Assembly (NCBI GenBank): GCA_022732315.1
Contig: JAIJUV010000023.1
Location: 1-23,073 of the forward strand
Reading direction: 5' to 3'
From: Prevotella sp.
Lineage (GTDB): Bacteria > Bacteroidota > Bacteroidia > Bacteroidales > Bacteroidaceae
Length of the DNA: 23,073 nt
The position numbers and the translations under genes are program-made. The notes under the pieces were generated by a model that saw nothing but the letters and a program-made list of their open reading frames with translations, was not told the origin of the DNA and ran no database searches. Position 1 is the first letter of the stretch. Every line of letters starts with the position of its first letter. Below, one piece after another: positions 7,597-16,519 of this stretch.

Positions 7597-7657
7597 ATAT
7601 TTTCCCTTAAGGCAAAAAATATTTTCCCTTAAGGCTAAATATTTTTTGCCTTAAGGG
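7597..7657. repeat. CCTTAAGG palindrome array in the umuC/nitroreductase divergent region
   Basis: Three copies of the palindromic core CCTTAAGG. Two lie in a perfect 17-bp direct repeat, ATATTTTCCCTTAAGGC at 7597-7613 and 7619-7635, with a 22-bp period. The third (GCCTTAAGGG, 7648-7657) is inverted. The first and third copies form perfect 20-bp inverted arms (7604-7623 with 7638-7657) around the second. It lies upstream of both divergent promoters, so it may be an operator array, or it may be a structured dispersed repeat. The whole gene-free stretch 7526-7832 holds only this array and the two promoters. Confidence 0.75.
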
Positions 7658-7710
7658 TAAATAAAACCAGGGAAATCATAGGATGATTAGAAAGAAAATC
7701 TCCGAAAGGC

Positions 7711-7741
7711 TTGGGCTTTTCGTGGATTTTTTGTAATTTTG
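7711..7741 (+). promoter_or_regulatory. Promoter of the nitroreductase-helicase operon
   Basis: -33-like TTGG at 7711-7714, a 19-bp spacer and -7 TAATTTTG at 7734-7741. Expected transcription start is about 7746. Confidence 0.68.
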
Positions 7742-7832
7742 CCTTTTAAAAAGGTAAATGCTTTCGATTTCTGAAAAATTGAATGTGTTTATAGAAGGAT
7801 TAAAAGGATTAAAAAGTTTAAAACGAAACGGT

Positions 7833-8345
7833 ATGAAAAATATGTTGGCATTGAGCCAGGAACGATTCTCGGCTCGCAAGTTTACCTCTGAGGCGGTAAG
7901 TCAGGAGGATTTGGATTACATCATGGAATGTGTGCGTTTGGCACCATCGGCAGTGAACAGGCAGCCTTGGCTTTGGCTCATCGTCCGTTCGGATGAGGCT
8001 AAGCAGAAGTTGCAGCAGTGCTACGACCGCGAGTGGTTCAAGACGGCTCCGATGTATATCGTGGGCATGAGAAATGTGGACGAGAATTGGGTCCGCAGAT
8101 ACGATGAGAAGCCTCATGGAGATATTGATGTGGCAATAGCTGCCGAGCATCTCTGTCTGGCTGCTACTGAAAGAGGTTTGGGAACCTGCTGGGTATGCAA
8201 TTATGATACTGAGAAGATGCAGCTGCTATTCCCACGTGGGGGATATGAGGCTGTGGTCATCATTCCTATCGGGCATATTGCCGATGATTGTCCTCGTGCC
8301 GAGAAGAAGCGCAAGGAGATGAGCGAGATAGTAGAGGAAATCTAG
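7833..8345 (+). CDS. Nitroreductase family FMN-dependent oxidoreductase
   Basis: Small flavoenzyme of 170 residues from the ATG at 7833. It probably reduces nitro, quinone or related electrophilic compounds with NAD(P)H in the cytosol; the physiological substrate is unknown. Evidence is the N-terminal ERFSARKF (FMN-phosphate-binding Ser-x-Arg segment of the family), LAPSAVNRQPWLWLIV, and the C-terminal GLGTCWVCNY and IPIGHIADD blocks. The frame is open from an ATG at 7758, but the extra 25 residues (basic, low complexity) do not resemble the family and lie just after the predicted transcript start. I therefore prefer 7833, where family members usually begin (MKNMLALSQERFS). It precedes the helicase gene by 19 bp and is likely co-transcribed with it. 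Confidence 0.88.
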   Translation: MKNMLALSQERFSARKFTSEAVSQEDLDYIMECVRLAPSAVNRQPWLWLIVRSDEAKQKLQQCYDREWFKTAPMYIVGMRNVDENWVRRYDEKPHGDIDVAIAAEHLCLAATERGLGTCWVCNYDTEKMQLLFPRGGYEAVVIIPIGHIADDCPRAEKKRKEMSEIVEEI

Positions 8346-8364
8346 CATTTTAAAAGAAGTGGTC

Positions 8365-10563
8365 ATGGAAATGAACGAAGAATCCATCCTGGCATGGAAC
8401 ATTATAGAAAAGACAAGTGCCAACCTTTTCCTTACGGGAAAGGCGGGCACAGGTAAGACGACCTTCCTCAAGCGATTGAAAGAACTGTCGCCTAAACGCA
8501 TGGTGGTGCTGGCTCCTACGGGCATCGCTGCCATCAACGCTGGAGGAATGACCATTCATTCGTTCTTCCAACTTCCGTTTTCGCCATACGTGCCAGGTAC
8601 GACCTTCGGTAGTGGCGAACAGAAACGCTATAAATTCAGTAATCTGAAACGTAACATCATCCGAAGCATCGACCTGCTTGTCATCGACGAAATCAGTATG
8701 GTGCGCAGCGATCTGCTCGATGCCATCGATTCCGTATTGCGTCAATATCGCAAGCGCCACGACTTGCCTTTCGGAGGCGTTCAGCTTCTCATGATAGGCG
8801 ATTTGCATCAGCTTGCTCCTGTGGTTACTCCGCAGGAAGAGCAGATGATAGGGCAGTATTATGATACCCCTTTCTTCTTCAGCAGCAATGCCTTGAAGCA
8901 GGCAGGCTATCTTACCATCGAACTCAAAAAGGTGTATCGTCAGCAAGACCAGCAGTTTATTTCTCTTCTTAATCAGATTAGGGAGAACAAGGCTTCTGAA
9001 GCCACGTTGCAGGCTCTTAACCAGCGATATATCCCAAATTTCGAACCGCCTAAGGAGGGCAACTATATCCGTCTGACCACCCATAATGCTCCTGCACAAT
9101 ATATCAACGAGCAGCAGCTTGCAGCCCTTCCGTCGCAGGCGTATTCCTTTACTGCCGAGGTGGAAGGCAATTTCCCGGAATCATCTTATCCTGCTGATTT
9201 CAAGCTCATCTTGAAACCGGGAGCGCAGGTGATGTTTATCAAGAACGATCCGCAGCACCGTTTCTATAATGGTATGATTGGCGAGGTGCGCACCATCATC
9301 GGCGACAAGATTACCGTGCGCAGCAAGGATACCTACCAGGATTTTGAACTGGAACAGATGGAGTGGACCAATTCGAAATATACTCTGAATGAGGAAACCA
9401 AGGAAATTGAGGAGAGCGTGGAAGGACGGTTCCGCCAGTATCCGCTCCGACTGGCGTGGGCGATTACCATTCATAAGAGTCAGGGTCTTACCTTTGAGCA
9501 TGCCATCATCGATGCTTCCCATAGCTTTACCCATGGCCAGACCTATGTGGCGTTGAGCCGCTGCAAGACTTTGGAAGGTATGGTGCTCAGCCAGCTGTTG
9601 TCTCGTGGCGCCATCATCAGCGACCAGACGGTGGATGCCTTCAATAGCCAACTTGCTTCGCCTAGTAAGGAACAAATCAGCTATCTGGAACAGCAATATG
9701 TGTTGCACTGCATTGGTGAGCTCTTCGATTTCTATGCTATCAGTAGCAGCTATGAGCACTTGATGCGTTGCCTGGTGGAGTTCTTTACGGGTAAATATCC
9801 TCGTGTGGTGGGCGAGTATCAGAAACTGCAGGTAGTATTGAAGAGTCTGATTAGTGTGTCGGATAAATTCCGTGTGCAATACACTCGCATGCTGGGGCAG
9901 AATCCTGATGTCAGTCAAGCCGAACTGCAAGACCGCATCCACAAGGGTGCCCAGTATTTCTTGGATAAAATAAGTATTCTGAGCGATTTAATCAGAAAGT
10001 CGAATCTTGATACAGACAACAAGGTGGGCAAGAAGCAGTTTGAAGACCGCTTTTCTGTTTTTTCAGAAGATGTAAGATTGAAGGAGAGACTTCTGCGATA
10101 TGAGCAGAGTGCTGAGTTCAGCGTGACAGATTATCTGAAGAAAAAGGCACAGTTCCTCTTGATGGATGAGACTGCATCTTCTGGAACGGGTTCGGGTGCG
10201 AATGGTTCTGGTGCTGGTAAGAAAGCGAGAAAACCAAAGAATTCGAATGGTCCAAAGGAGCCGAAAACTCCAACTAAGGAAATCAGTTACAACCTTTATA
10301 AACAAGGTATGACCGTGGATCAGATTGCAGAGGAACGTGGTTTTGTCAGGAGTACTATCATCGGTCATCTCATTCCATACGTGAAAGAAGGAAAGGTTGG
10401 CTTGCGAGCACTTATCTCAAGTGCCCACGAGAAGAAGATTCGAGATTTTATGAAGGCTCATCCTGATATAGAGCACTTCAGCGAGATCAAGGAGGCGATG
10501 GGGGATGGCATCGACTACTCCGAGATCAAGCTGATTTGTGATTTGATGGAAGACGAGGGATAA
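8365..10563 (+). CDS. PIF1-like superfamily 1 helicase with C-terminal helix-turn-helix
   Basis: ATP-driven DNA helicase of 732 residues from ATG 8365; GTG 8359 and ATG 8371 are also possible. Walker A is GKAGTGKT at about 25-32, and motif Ia is VVLAPTGIAA. Walker B is LLVIDEIS (D108, E109), motif III is MIGDLHQLAPV, and an arginine motif VYRQQ follows. The UvrD-like C-terminal motifs are AWAITIHKSQGLTF (from about 364) and TYVALSRCK. This order fits PIF1/RecD2-type enzymes. After a helical region comes a Gly/Ser then Lys/Pro-rich linker (about 604-639). The last 90 residues look like the HTH_40 type found at the C-terminus of RecQ-like helicases (YKQGMTVDQIAEERG, STIIGHLIPYVKEG). Role inferred: unwinding of forks, G-quadruplexes or recombination intermediates. 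Its stop is 13 bp from the convergent sbcC stop. Confidence 0.87.
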   Translation: MEMNEESILAWNIIEKTSANLFLTGKAGTGKTTFLKRLKELSPKRMVVLAPTGIAAINAGGMTIHSFFQLPFSPYVPGTTFGSGEQKRYKFSNLKRNIIRSIDLLVIDEISMVRSDLLDAIDSVLRQYRKRHDLPFGGVQLLMIGDLHQLAPVVTPQEEQMIGQYYDTPFFFSSNALKQAGYLTIELKKVYRQQDQQFISLLNQIRENKASEATLQALNQRYIPNFEPPKEGNYIRLTTHNAPAQYINEQQLAALPSQAYSFTAEVEGNFPESSYPADFKLILKPGAQVMFIKNDPQHRFYNGMIGEVRTIIGDKITVRSKDTYQDFELEQMEWTNSKYTLNEETKEIEESVEGRFRQYPLRLAWAITIHKSQGLTFEHAIIDASHSFTHGQTYVALSRCKTLEGMVLSQLLSRGAIISDQTVDAFNSQLASPSKEQISYLEQQYVLHCIGELFDFYAISSSYEHLMRCLVEFFTGKYPRVVGEYQKLQVVLKSLISVSDKFRVQYTRMLGQNPDVSQAELQDRIHKGAQYFLDKISILSDLIRKSNLDTDNKVGKKQFEDRFSVFSEDVRLKERLLRYEQSAEFSVTDYLKKKAQFLLMDETASSGTGSGANGSGAGKKARKPKNSNGPKEPKTPTKEISYNLYKQGMTVDQIAEERGFVRSTIIGHLIPYVKEGKVGLRALISSAHEKKIRDFMKAHPDIEHFSEIKEAMGDGIDYSEIKLICDLMEDEG

Positions 10564-10576
10564 TGCGTGCAGATGC

Positions 10577-13500
10577 TTAGCCCACGATTTCGATGGTACT
10601 GCTCGAATTATTGCCTTCCTGGTTCACCCGAATCTGTACGGGGATACGTTCTTTAAGTTCTTCCACATGACTGATGATACCCACATGGCGTCCCGACTTG
10701 GAGTGGAGACTGCGCAGGGTATTGATGGCATGTTGCAGCGGTTCGCCGCTCAGGGTTCCGAAACCCTCGTCGATAAAGAGGGTATCCACAGAGAGCTGGG
10801 TGCCGATGTCGCTGAGTGCAAGTGCCAGGGAGAGCGAGACGAGGAAGCTTTCACCACCCGAAAGAGTGCTGGCGGCTCGGCTCACATAGCCCTGATAGGC
10901 ATCTTCCAGAGATATGACGAAGGTGCCAGGTACCACCTTTAATATATAGCGGTCGCTGAGCGTTCGCATATATCCGTTGGCTGAGTGGATGAGGCTGGCG
11001 AGTACATAACTTTGGGCGATGCGACGGAACTTGTTGCCAGTGGCATCGCCAAGAAGCTGGTTCAAACGGCTCCACTTTTCAAAGTCGGCTTTCTTCTGCG
11101 CTGATTCCTGCAGAAGTGAGCCGACTTTCGCTTTGTTGGAGCGGTCGATTTCCAGGTCTCTGATGATTCCGCCACGCTGGTTGCCCAATTCAGAAAGCTG
11201 GGCTTCGAGCGATGCGATGCTGGTGGAAATTCTTGTGTCTAAGGATTCTTCTTCCGACATCTTTTCTCCTATAGGCATCTTCTCATCTTCATCAAACAAA
11301 GCTTCATATTCTCCTGTATGGAGTTGATAAGCTTTTTCCAGTTCATCCCAAACCGTTTGTTTGCTGACCAACTGCTGTTTTATACGATTGATAGCTTCCG
11401 TCTTTTCGGCAATATCAGACTGTTGGAGTGTGTCGAGTTGCTTCAAGAGGTTCTCATCCAGCAATATCTCCTGTTCTTCTTCTGTGGATTTCTTCAACAT
11501 CTCCTGTTCTTTCTCCATGAATCTCTTCAGCCATTTTTGGGCTTCTTCTTCCTTCTCTTTTGCCACATTGATTTGTTGCAGGGCAGCCGTCATCTGGCTT
11601 TGCAATTCAGAAGCTCTGGTAAGTACTTTTGGAATACGTTTCAGCATCAGTGGCTCTTTTGAAGGTGTTCCCCAGGTTGGCATGAGCTTGACGATGGCAT
11701 CCTGAACTGCGGCAAGATTCTTGTTACCCTCTTCAAATTGCTTCAGTTCTGCAACAAGTTTCTGCTGTTTCTCTGTGTTCATCTTGTAGGTGATGGCACC
11801 ATCTTCAACCTCTTTTCCAAACTCGGTGAGCATTGTATGCCAATCATTTTGCCATGAAAGGTTTCCGGCTTCGCCAATCAGTAAATGGATATCTTGCAGT
11901 GCCTTCTCGCTGGTTTTGTTCTGTAAGGAAATCTGAGCTTCGATAACTTCAATACGATGCTGGGTATCATCCACTTTCTGCTGTGCGGCTAACATCCCAT
12001 TTCTTTGCACTTCGTATTCTTGAAGTTTCTGGTCTCTGAGCGTTCTAAGCTTTTTTGCCTCTTTTTCCTTGGCTTCGGCTTCTGCAATTTGAGCAGATAC
12101 CTTTTCAAGGTTTGCCCGAGTCTGTGCTTCGCCGTATTCTCCTTCCGGAATCTTTTTTGCTGCTTCCTGTGCTTTTTGGGTAGCCTTGGCTAGCGATTCA
12201 CTGCATTTGGCAAAGACCTTCTGTTCGTTGGCAAGACTGTTTTTTAAAGCCTTGATGTCAGAATCTATGGCATTTTGGCTTGTTAATATCTTGTTATATT
12301 CGTTCTCGGCATCCTTATAAAGTTTCTCTGCTTCTATAACCAGGGCATCGATATTATCTTCGTGGGGCAGGGTGCTTTCTATTCGCTGTTGGCAAACAGG
12401 GCAGGTGTCGCCTATTTGCAACTTCATTCTGATGCTTTTCGCCCATTTGTTGATACTTTCCCGTTGCTTCTCATACGCAAGCTGGAGGGTATTCTTCCGG
12501 ATTTCAGCATCATGAGATTCCTGCTTTAAAACCAGCAACAGCTTTTCTTTTTCCTGGATAGAGTTTTGAAGTTGAACCAGATTCTCCTTCGAAAGGACAT
12601 GACGATTCTGCTCTTCGTGTAGGAGTTCGAGGAGATTCTTGGCTGTTTGAATGTCGTTGAGAAGCGTTTTGAGTGATTCTTGTTGCTGTCGAAGTTGAGG
12701 CAGATGAAGGTGTTCCAGCTCAGTTTCTGCCTCCTGTGCCTTGATAACCTGTTGGTTATATGTTTTCTGGCATTCTTCGAGCATCGTCTTTGATTTCTCA
12801 AGCTTTGGCAGATACTGGGTGCTCAGTTCCTTCTTGATCTGATTGGCATACTGCAGGTTGTTCGCTGCATCTTTCTTGTTCTTCAAAAATGATTCGATGA
12901 GCGTATTCAGGGTCTGTGCATTTTCGTAAAGATGCACTTTGGGTGCTTCTTGGGCCAGGTAGTCGTCTATACTCTTAATGGATAAAGCGATGGTCTGCTC
13001 CTGCTGAAGCTCATAGCTTTGTGCTCCCTGAATCTGTCGGAATGTTTGCTCTAAAGATTGCAGTTGGGCTTCCTGTTGCAGGATGGTCTTGGCGCATGAT
13101 GCAGCTTCGTTCATCTTGGTGCGAGCCTCGATGGTATGGTTCCAAAGGGCGATGGTTTGCTCTTGCTGTTGGGTTTCGTCGCTTTCGGCGATGGCTTTCA
13201 CATGTGCCAGATCTTCTTTTGCCTGCTCTTTTCGCTGACGGATATCCTGTTCCTGCTGAAGCCAGCGAAGCTTTTTCTGTTCCTTTTCCAGGGTGTTTTT
13301 GATTTGCTGGCTTTGCTCATCCAGCTGTTGCAACTGGTTGTTCTTCTGGGCGATTTCTTCATCGTTCAGAATCTGAATGCCTTCAATCTTTTGTTGGGAA
13401 TCCTCCCAAATCTTCTTTTTCTCTACAGTTTGCTCAAAGATTTTGGCTCCAATTCTAGAGTAGGCATCCACACCTGTGATTTTCTCCAGAATTTCGGCTT

Positions 13501-14044
13501 TCTCATCGTCCTTGCTGTTAAGAAATCGGGTGAACTCACCTTGTGCCAGGAGGGTGGTGCGGCAGAATTGCTTGAAATCCAAACCGATGGCGAGGGCTAT
13601 CTCCTCACGAATCTCCTTATCTTTGGCATAGGTAAAATCGGTATCCAGATTGCGGAGTGCCCATTTCTTGTTCTGTATCTTGCCTGTCACCTTGTTGCGG
13701 GCTCTTGCCACCGACCATTGAGCCTCGTAATGCACATCGTTGCTGCCTATAAAGGTAAGGCGCACGAAAGCCTCACCGGTATTGCGGCGCATCAGTTGCA
13801 CTGGGTCTTTAATCTTGATATCTTTTTCGTTGTCACGCATTTCTCCCTGCATGCTCGTGTTTTCGAGACGGGGAGTGCTGGCATAGAGCGCCAGACAGAT
13901 GGCATCGAGGAGGGTTGATTTGCCTGCACCCGTCTTTCCGGTGATGAGGAACACCTCGCTATCGGCTAGGGGCTGAGCCTCGAAGTCGATGGTTGCATCC
14001 TCGATAGAAGCGATGTTATGTATTTGGAGTTGTTGTAGAATCAT
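10577..14044 (-). CDS. sbcC: SbcC, ATPase/SMC-like subunit of the SbcCD nuclease
   Basis: Rad50-like protein of 1155 residues that works with SbcD to cleave hairpins and protein-blocked DNA ends. Walker A GKTGAGKST is at 36-44. Long charged, Gln/Glu/Lys-rich coiled coils run from roughly 180 to 540 and from 560 to 980. The zinc-hook CPVC (C548, C551) sits near the centre, as expected. The ABC signature LSGGES starts at 1061, and Walker B LFIDEGFGTL carries D1092 and E1093. A D-loop and a His switch segment (GIISHVEEL) close the protein. The gene lies 53 bp after sbcD in the same direction. All expected motifs are intact, so it should be functional. Confidence 0.96.
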   Translation of the reverse strand: MILQQLQIHNIASIEDATIDFEAQPLADSEVFLITGKTGAGKSTLLDAICLALYASTPRLENTSMQGEMRDNEKDIKIKDPVQLMRRNTGEAFVRLTFIGSNDVHYEAQWSVARARNKVTGKIQNKKWALRNLDTDFTYAKDKEIREEIALAIGLDFKQFCRTTLLAQGEFTRFLNSKDDEKAEILEKITGVDAYSRIGAKIFEQTVEKKKIWEDSQQKIEGIQILNDEEIAQKNNQLQQLDEQSQQIKNTLEKEQKKLRWLQQEQDIRQRKEQAKEDLAHVKAIAESDETQQQEQTIALWNHTIEARTKMNEAASCAKTILQQEAQLQSLEQTFRQIQGAQSYELQQEQTIALSIKSIDDYLAQEAPKVHLYENAQTLNTLIESFLKNKKDAANNLQYANQIKKELSTQYLPKLEKSKTMLEECQKTYNQQVIKAQEAETELEHLHLPQLRQQQESLKTLLNDIQTAKNLLELLHEEQNRHVLSKENLVQLQNSIQEKEKLLLVLKQESHDAEIRKNTLQLAYEKQRESINKWAKSIRMKLQIGDTCPVCQQRIESTLPHEDNIDALVIEAEKLYKDAENEYNKILTSQNAIDSDIKALKNSLANEQKVFAKCSESLAKATQKAQEAAKKIPEGEYGEAQTRANLEKVSAQIAEAEAKEKEAKKLRTLRDQKLQEYEVQRNGMLAAQQKVDDTQHRIEVIEAQISLQNKTSEKALQDIHLLIGEAGNLSWQNDWHTMLTEFGKEVEDGAITYKMNTEKQQKLVAELKQFEEGNKNLAAVQDAIVKLMPTWGTPSKEPLMLKRIPKVLTRASELQSQMTAALQQINVAKEKEEEAQKWLKRFMEKEQEMLKKSTEEEQEILLDENLLKQLDTLQQSDIAEKTEAINRIKQQLVSKQTVWDELEKAYQLHTGEYEALFDEDEKMPIGEKMSEEESLDTRISTSIASLEAQLSELGNQRGGIIRDLEIDRSNKAKVGSLLQESAQKKADFEKWSRLNQLLGDATGNKFRRIAQSYVLASLIHSANGYMRTLSDRYILKVVPGTFVISLEDAYQGYVSRAASTLSGGESFLVSLSLALALSDIGTQLSVDTLFIDEGFGTLSGEPLQHAINTLRSLHSKSGRHVGIISHVEELKERIPVQIRVNQEGNNSSSTIEIVG

Positions 14045-14097
14045 ATTGTTACAGTGAAGAGTAAAGAACTAAGTGTGAGGAATCAGAATCCCGGCAC

Positions 14098-15282
14098 TTA
14101 TAACTGTTCGGTTATTTCTTTAAACATTTCCTTGAGTTCATCATCGAAGGTAATGCCGCAATCTTCGGCGTATCGGCGGGCGATGTCGATAGGAGCTTCC
14201 GACTGGAATTCCCGTACGGTCATTGTTCGAGGTTGGGATGCTTCGGAATGTAGTTTTCTTCGGGTGTTGATGAGGCAGAAGCGGCATTGCTTATCCTTTA
14301 CAAGTTGTGATGCCTCCTGGTTGGCTGCCACGGGAAGGAAATCTTCTACTTCCACATTCAGGCGGATATAGGCAGGGATATCAGAAGGGAAATCTTCCAA
14401 AAGCTTCTTTGCTTCATCCCAGGAAGTGAAGTTTCCTTGCAGGTTTTCAGAAGCGGGCAGGGTGACCAGCGGCTTAGGGTTTTCTATAGCAATCTTCTTG
14501 AGTTCCACTTCATCCCCATGCTTGCCGATGGTGATGAGGCTCACACTATGCTCATAGTTCTCATCAAAACTTACTGCCATCGGACTTCCCGCATAGCGGA
14601 TGCGATGGTGGCTGCCACGAATCCACTGTTCATGGTGGATATGACCTAAGGCAAGATAATCATATCCTTCTCCCAAATCGCTGATTTCCAAAGAATCGAT
14701 TCCTCCTACAGTATATTCTGTAGCATTGTCGTGCCCCTTGAAGTCGCAACCCTTTACGGTGGTATGCGCCATCATGATAACAGGAAGTTCCTGGTTCCTT
14801 TCTTTCACTTTATCCAGAATTTCCTGGAAGAATCCTTCGGGAATGCTTCGCTCATAGCAGTAGGGAACGGCTACGATGTAACCCTTGATTTCGTCTTGCG
14901 GTTTCTTCTTCCCTTTTACTTCGATGATGTGATTTTCGGGATGCTCCTTGTCTATATTTCCAACAGAAAATACCTTTAATGCCTGCCAGGGAGTCTTGAA
15001 AATCTCGTGCTTGGTTCCGCTGTCATGATTGCCTGCGGTGATGACGATGGTCATGTCGGGATTTGCTTCGTGAATCTGCACGATGGCGTCGGTGAACATC
15101 GTTTGTACGGCAGCTGAGGGCTGAGAGGTATGATATACATCGCCCGAGAGGAGAAACGCATCTGGTTTCTCCTCTCTTACGATGTCTATGATTTGAGCGA
15201 GCATGGCAGTCTGTTCTTCGGTACGGTCGAAGTTGTAGAGCGTATGTCCCAGATGCCAGTCGCTGGTATGTAAAATTTTCAT
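14098..15282 (-). CDS. sbcD: SbcD, Mre11-type nuclease subunit of SbcCD
   Basis: Mn-dependent exo/endonuclease of 394 residues. Metallophosphoesterase motifs in order: SDWHLGH (D8, H10), SGDVYH (D48), TAGNHDS (N85, H86, D87), MMAHTTVKG, and ALGHIHHEQW, which supplies the last metal-binding histidines. A C-terminal capping and SbcC-binding domain follows. It begins 9 bp after the stop of the MalY/PatB-type gene, so it appears to share that gene's transcript. sbcC follows after 53 bp. No TAnnTTTG promoter is visible directly before it. Confidence 0.95.
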   Translation of the reverse strand: MKILHTSDWHLGHTLYNFDRTEEQTAMLAQIIDIVREEKPDAFLLSGDVYHTSQPSAAVQTMFTDAIVQIHEANPDMTIVITAGNHDSGTKHEIFKTPWQALKVFSVGNIDKEHPENHIIEVKGKKKPQDEIKGYIVAVPYCYERSIPEGFFQEILDKVKERNQELPVIMMAHTTVKGCDFKGHDNATEYTVGGIDSLEISDLGEGYDYLALGHIHHEQWIRGSHHRIRYAGSPMAVSFDENYEHSVSLITIGKHGDEVELKKIAIENPKPLVTLPASENLQGNFTSWDEAKKLLEDFPSDIPAYIRLNVEVEDFLPVAANQEASQLVKDKQCRFCLINTRRKLHSEASQPRTMTVREFQSEAPIDIARRYAEDCGITFDDELKEMFKEITEQL

Positions 15283-15291
15283 ATCAATTTT

Positions 15292-16464
15292 CTATAGTTT
15301 CTTAACTGCATCTTCCAATTGCTTCAGGGCTTGCTGGAGGATGCTTCTTGGTGTTGCCACATTCAGTCGCATGAAGCCTTCGCCGCCAGGACCAAACATT
15401 TCGCCATCGTTCAGTGCCAGGTGTGCCTTGTCGATGAAGAGGTCGAGGAGGGCATCGTGTGAAAGCTTCAGGTCACGGCAGTTGAGCCATACGAGGAAGG
15501 AAGCCTGTGGGCGCAGCGGACGGATGCCAGGGATATGCTCTCGGCAATAATCCTCTACGAATCGGATGTTGTCCTCTATGTAGGCAAGCATTGCCTTTCG
15601 CCATTCTTCTCCCTTGCGGAAGGCGGCAATGGTGGCAATAGGAGCAAACAGGGTAGGTTCGTCTAATTCGTTGGCAGACAACCATGTATAGAACTTTCTG
15701 CGAATCTGGTCGTTGGGAACAATGGCGTAACTGCTCACGATACCTGCGATGTTGAAGGTCTTGGATGGTGCCTGGAAGGTGATGCTGATGTCTCTTGCCT
15801 TGTCAGAAACCGAAGCGAATGGGATGTGCTTGTGCCCGAAGAGAGCCATGTCGGCATGAATCTCGTCGCTGATAACGAGCAGATGGTGCTCGTAGCAGAA
15901 GTCGGCGAGTTGCTGAAGGGTCTCCTTGCTCCAGGTGATTCCGCCCGGATTATGAGGGTTGCAAAGAATGAGTATCTTGCACTTTTCATCGCAAACTTTC
16001 TCCAGGTTTTCGAAGTCCATCTCGTAATATCCATCCTCCTTCATCTTCAGCGGATTGAAGACCACCTCTCTTCCGTTGCCCTCTGGAGTGAGGCGGAATG
16101 GGTGATAAACGGGTGGCTGGATGATGACTTTCTCATCAGGACGGGTGAAGACATTCACCACGAGTCCGATACCTTTTACTATACCTGGAATGAAGCGGAT
16201 CCACTTTCGCTTCACATCCCACTGGTGGTGGTCATGCACCCAGTCGATGATGCTAGGCAGATAATCGGCTGGCTCCATGGTGTAGCCGAAGAGCGAATGT
16301 TCCAATCGTGCCTTGAGGGCATCTGTGATGAATGATGGGGTCTCGAAATCCATATCGGCTACCCAAAGTGGCAGCAGGTCGTCGCGTCCCCAGCGAGGCA
16401 GCAGGGCACCATGTTTGAGGTCGTCGCTGCCCGAACGGTCTATTATCTTATCGAAATCGTACAT
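15292..16464 (-). CDS. MalY/PatB family PLP-dependent C-S lyase (cystathionine beta-lyase type)
   Basis: Fold-type I PLP enzyme of about 390 residues. The family cleaves cystathionine or cysteine conjugates to a thiol, pyruvate and ammonia; MalY also has a regulatory role in E. coli. Family N-terminus MYDFDKIIDRSGSDDLKH and LPLWVADMDF (31-40). PLP-binding residues are CNPHNPGG (168-175), SDEIHAD (199-205) and the Schiff-base lysine K235 in APSKTFNIAG, close to K233 of E. coli MalY. The C-terminal carboxylate-binding arginine is in FMRLNVATPR. I chose the ATG at 16464; an in-frame ATG at 16488 lies within heptamer repeat DNA and would add eight unlikely residues. It lies between a second sulfur-pathway PLP enzyme and sbcD in one orientation. 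Confidence 0.9.
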   Translation of the reverse strand: MYDFDKIIDRSGSDDLKHGALLPRWGRDDLLPLWVADMDFETPSFITDALKARLEHSLFGYTMEPADYLPSIIDWVHDHHQWDVKRKWIRFIPGIVKGIGLVVNVFTRPDEKVIIQPPVYHPFRLTPEGNGREVVFNPLKMKEDGYYEMDFENLEKVCDEKCKILILCNPHNPGGITWSKETLQQLADFCYEHHLLVISDEIHADMALFGHKHIPFASVSDKARDISITFQAPSKTFNIAGIVSSYAIVPNDQIRRKFYTWLSANELDEPTLFAPIATIAAFRKGEEWRKAMLAYIEDNIRFVEDYCREHIPGIRPLRPQASFLVWLNCRDLKLSHDALLDLFIDKAHLALNDGEMFGPGGEGFMRLNVATPRSILQQALKQLEDAVKKL

Positions 16465-16470
16465 GTTTTT

Positions 16471-16498
16471 ACTTTGAACTTTGAACATTGAACTTTAT
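16471..16498. repeat. Short heptamer repeat before the MalY-type gene
   Basis: Four plus-strand heptamers in a row: ACTTTGA, ACTTTGA, ACATTGA, ACTTTAT. They end just upstream of the start codon at 16464 and so lie in the leader or intercistronic RNA. Confidence 0.75.
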
Positions 16499-16519
16499 GA
16501 TTAGCCTTTTTCTCTGACC

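Noticed and set aside
7597..7657. CCTTAAGG inverted repeat as a transcription terminator
   Set aside because: It lies between divergent start sites, so no transcript is expected to end there.
7758..7832. Upstream ATG of the nitroreductase adding 25 residues
   Set aside because: The extension is low-complexity and does not look like the family; 7833 gives the usual N-terminus. It remains possible.
13136..13918. 260-codon hydrophobic frame antisense to sbcC
   Set aside because: The Leu/Phe richness is the mirror of Lys/Glu/Gln coiled-coil codons of sbcC, not a real membrane protein.
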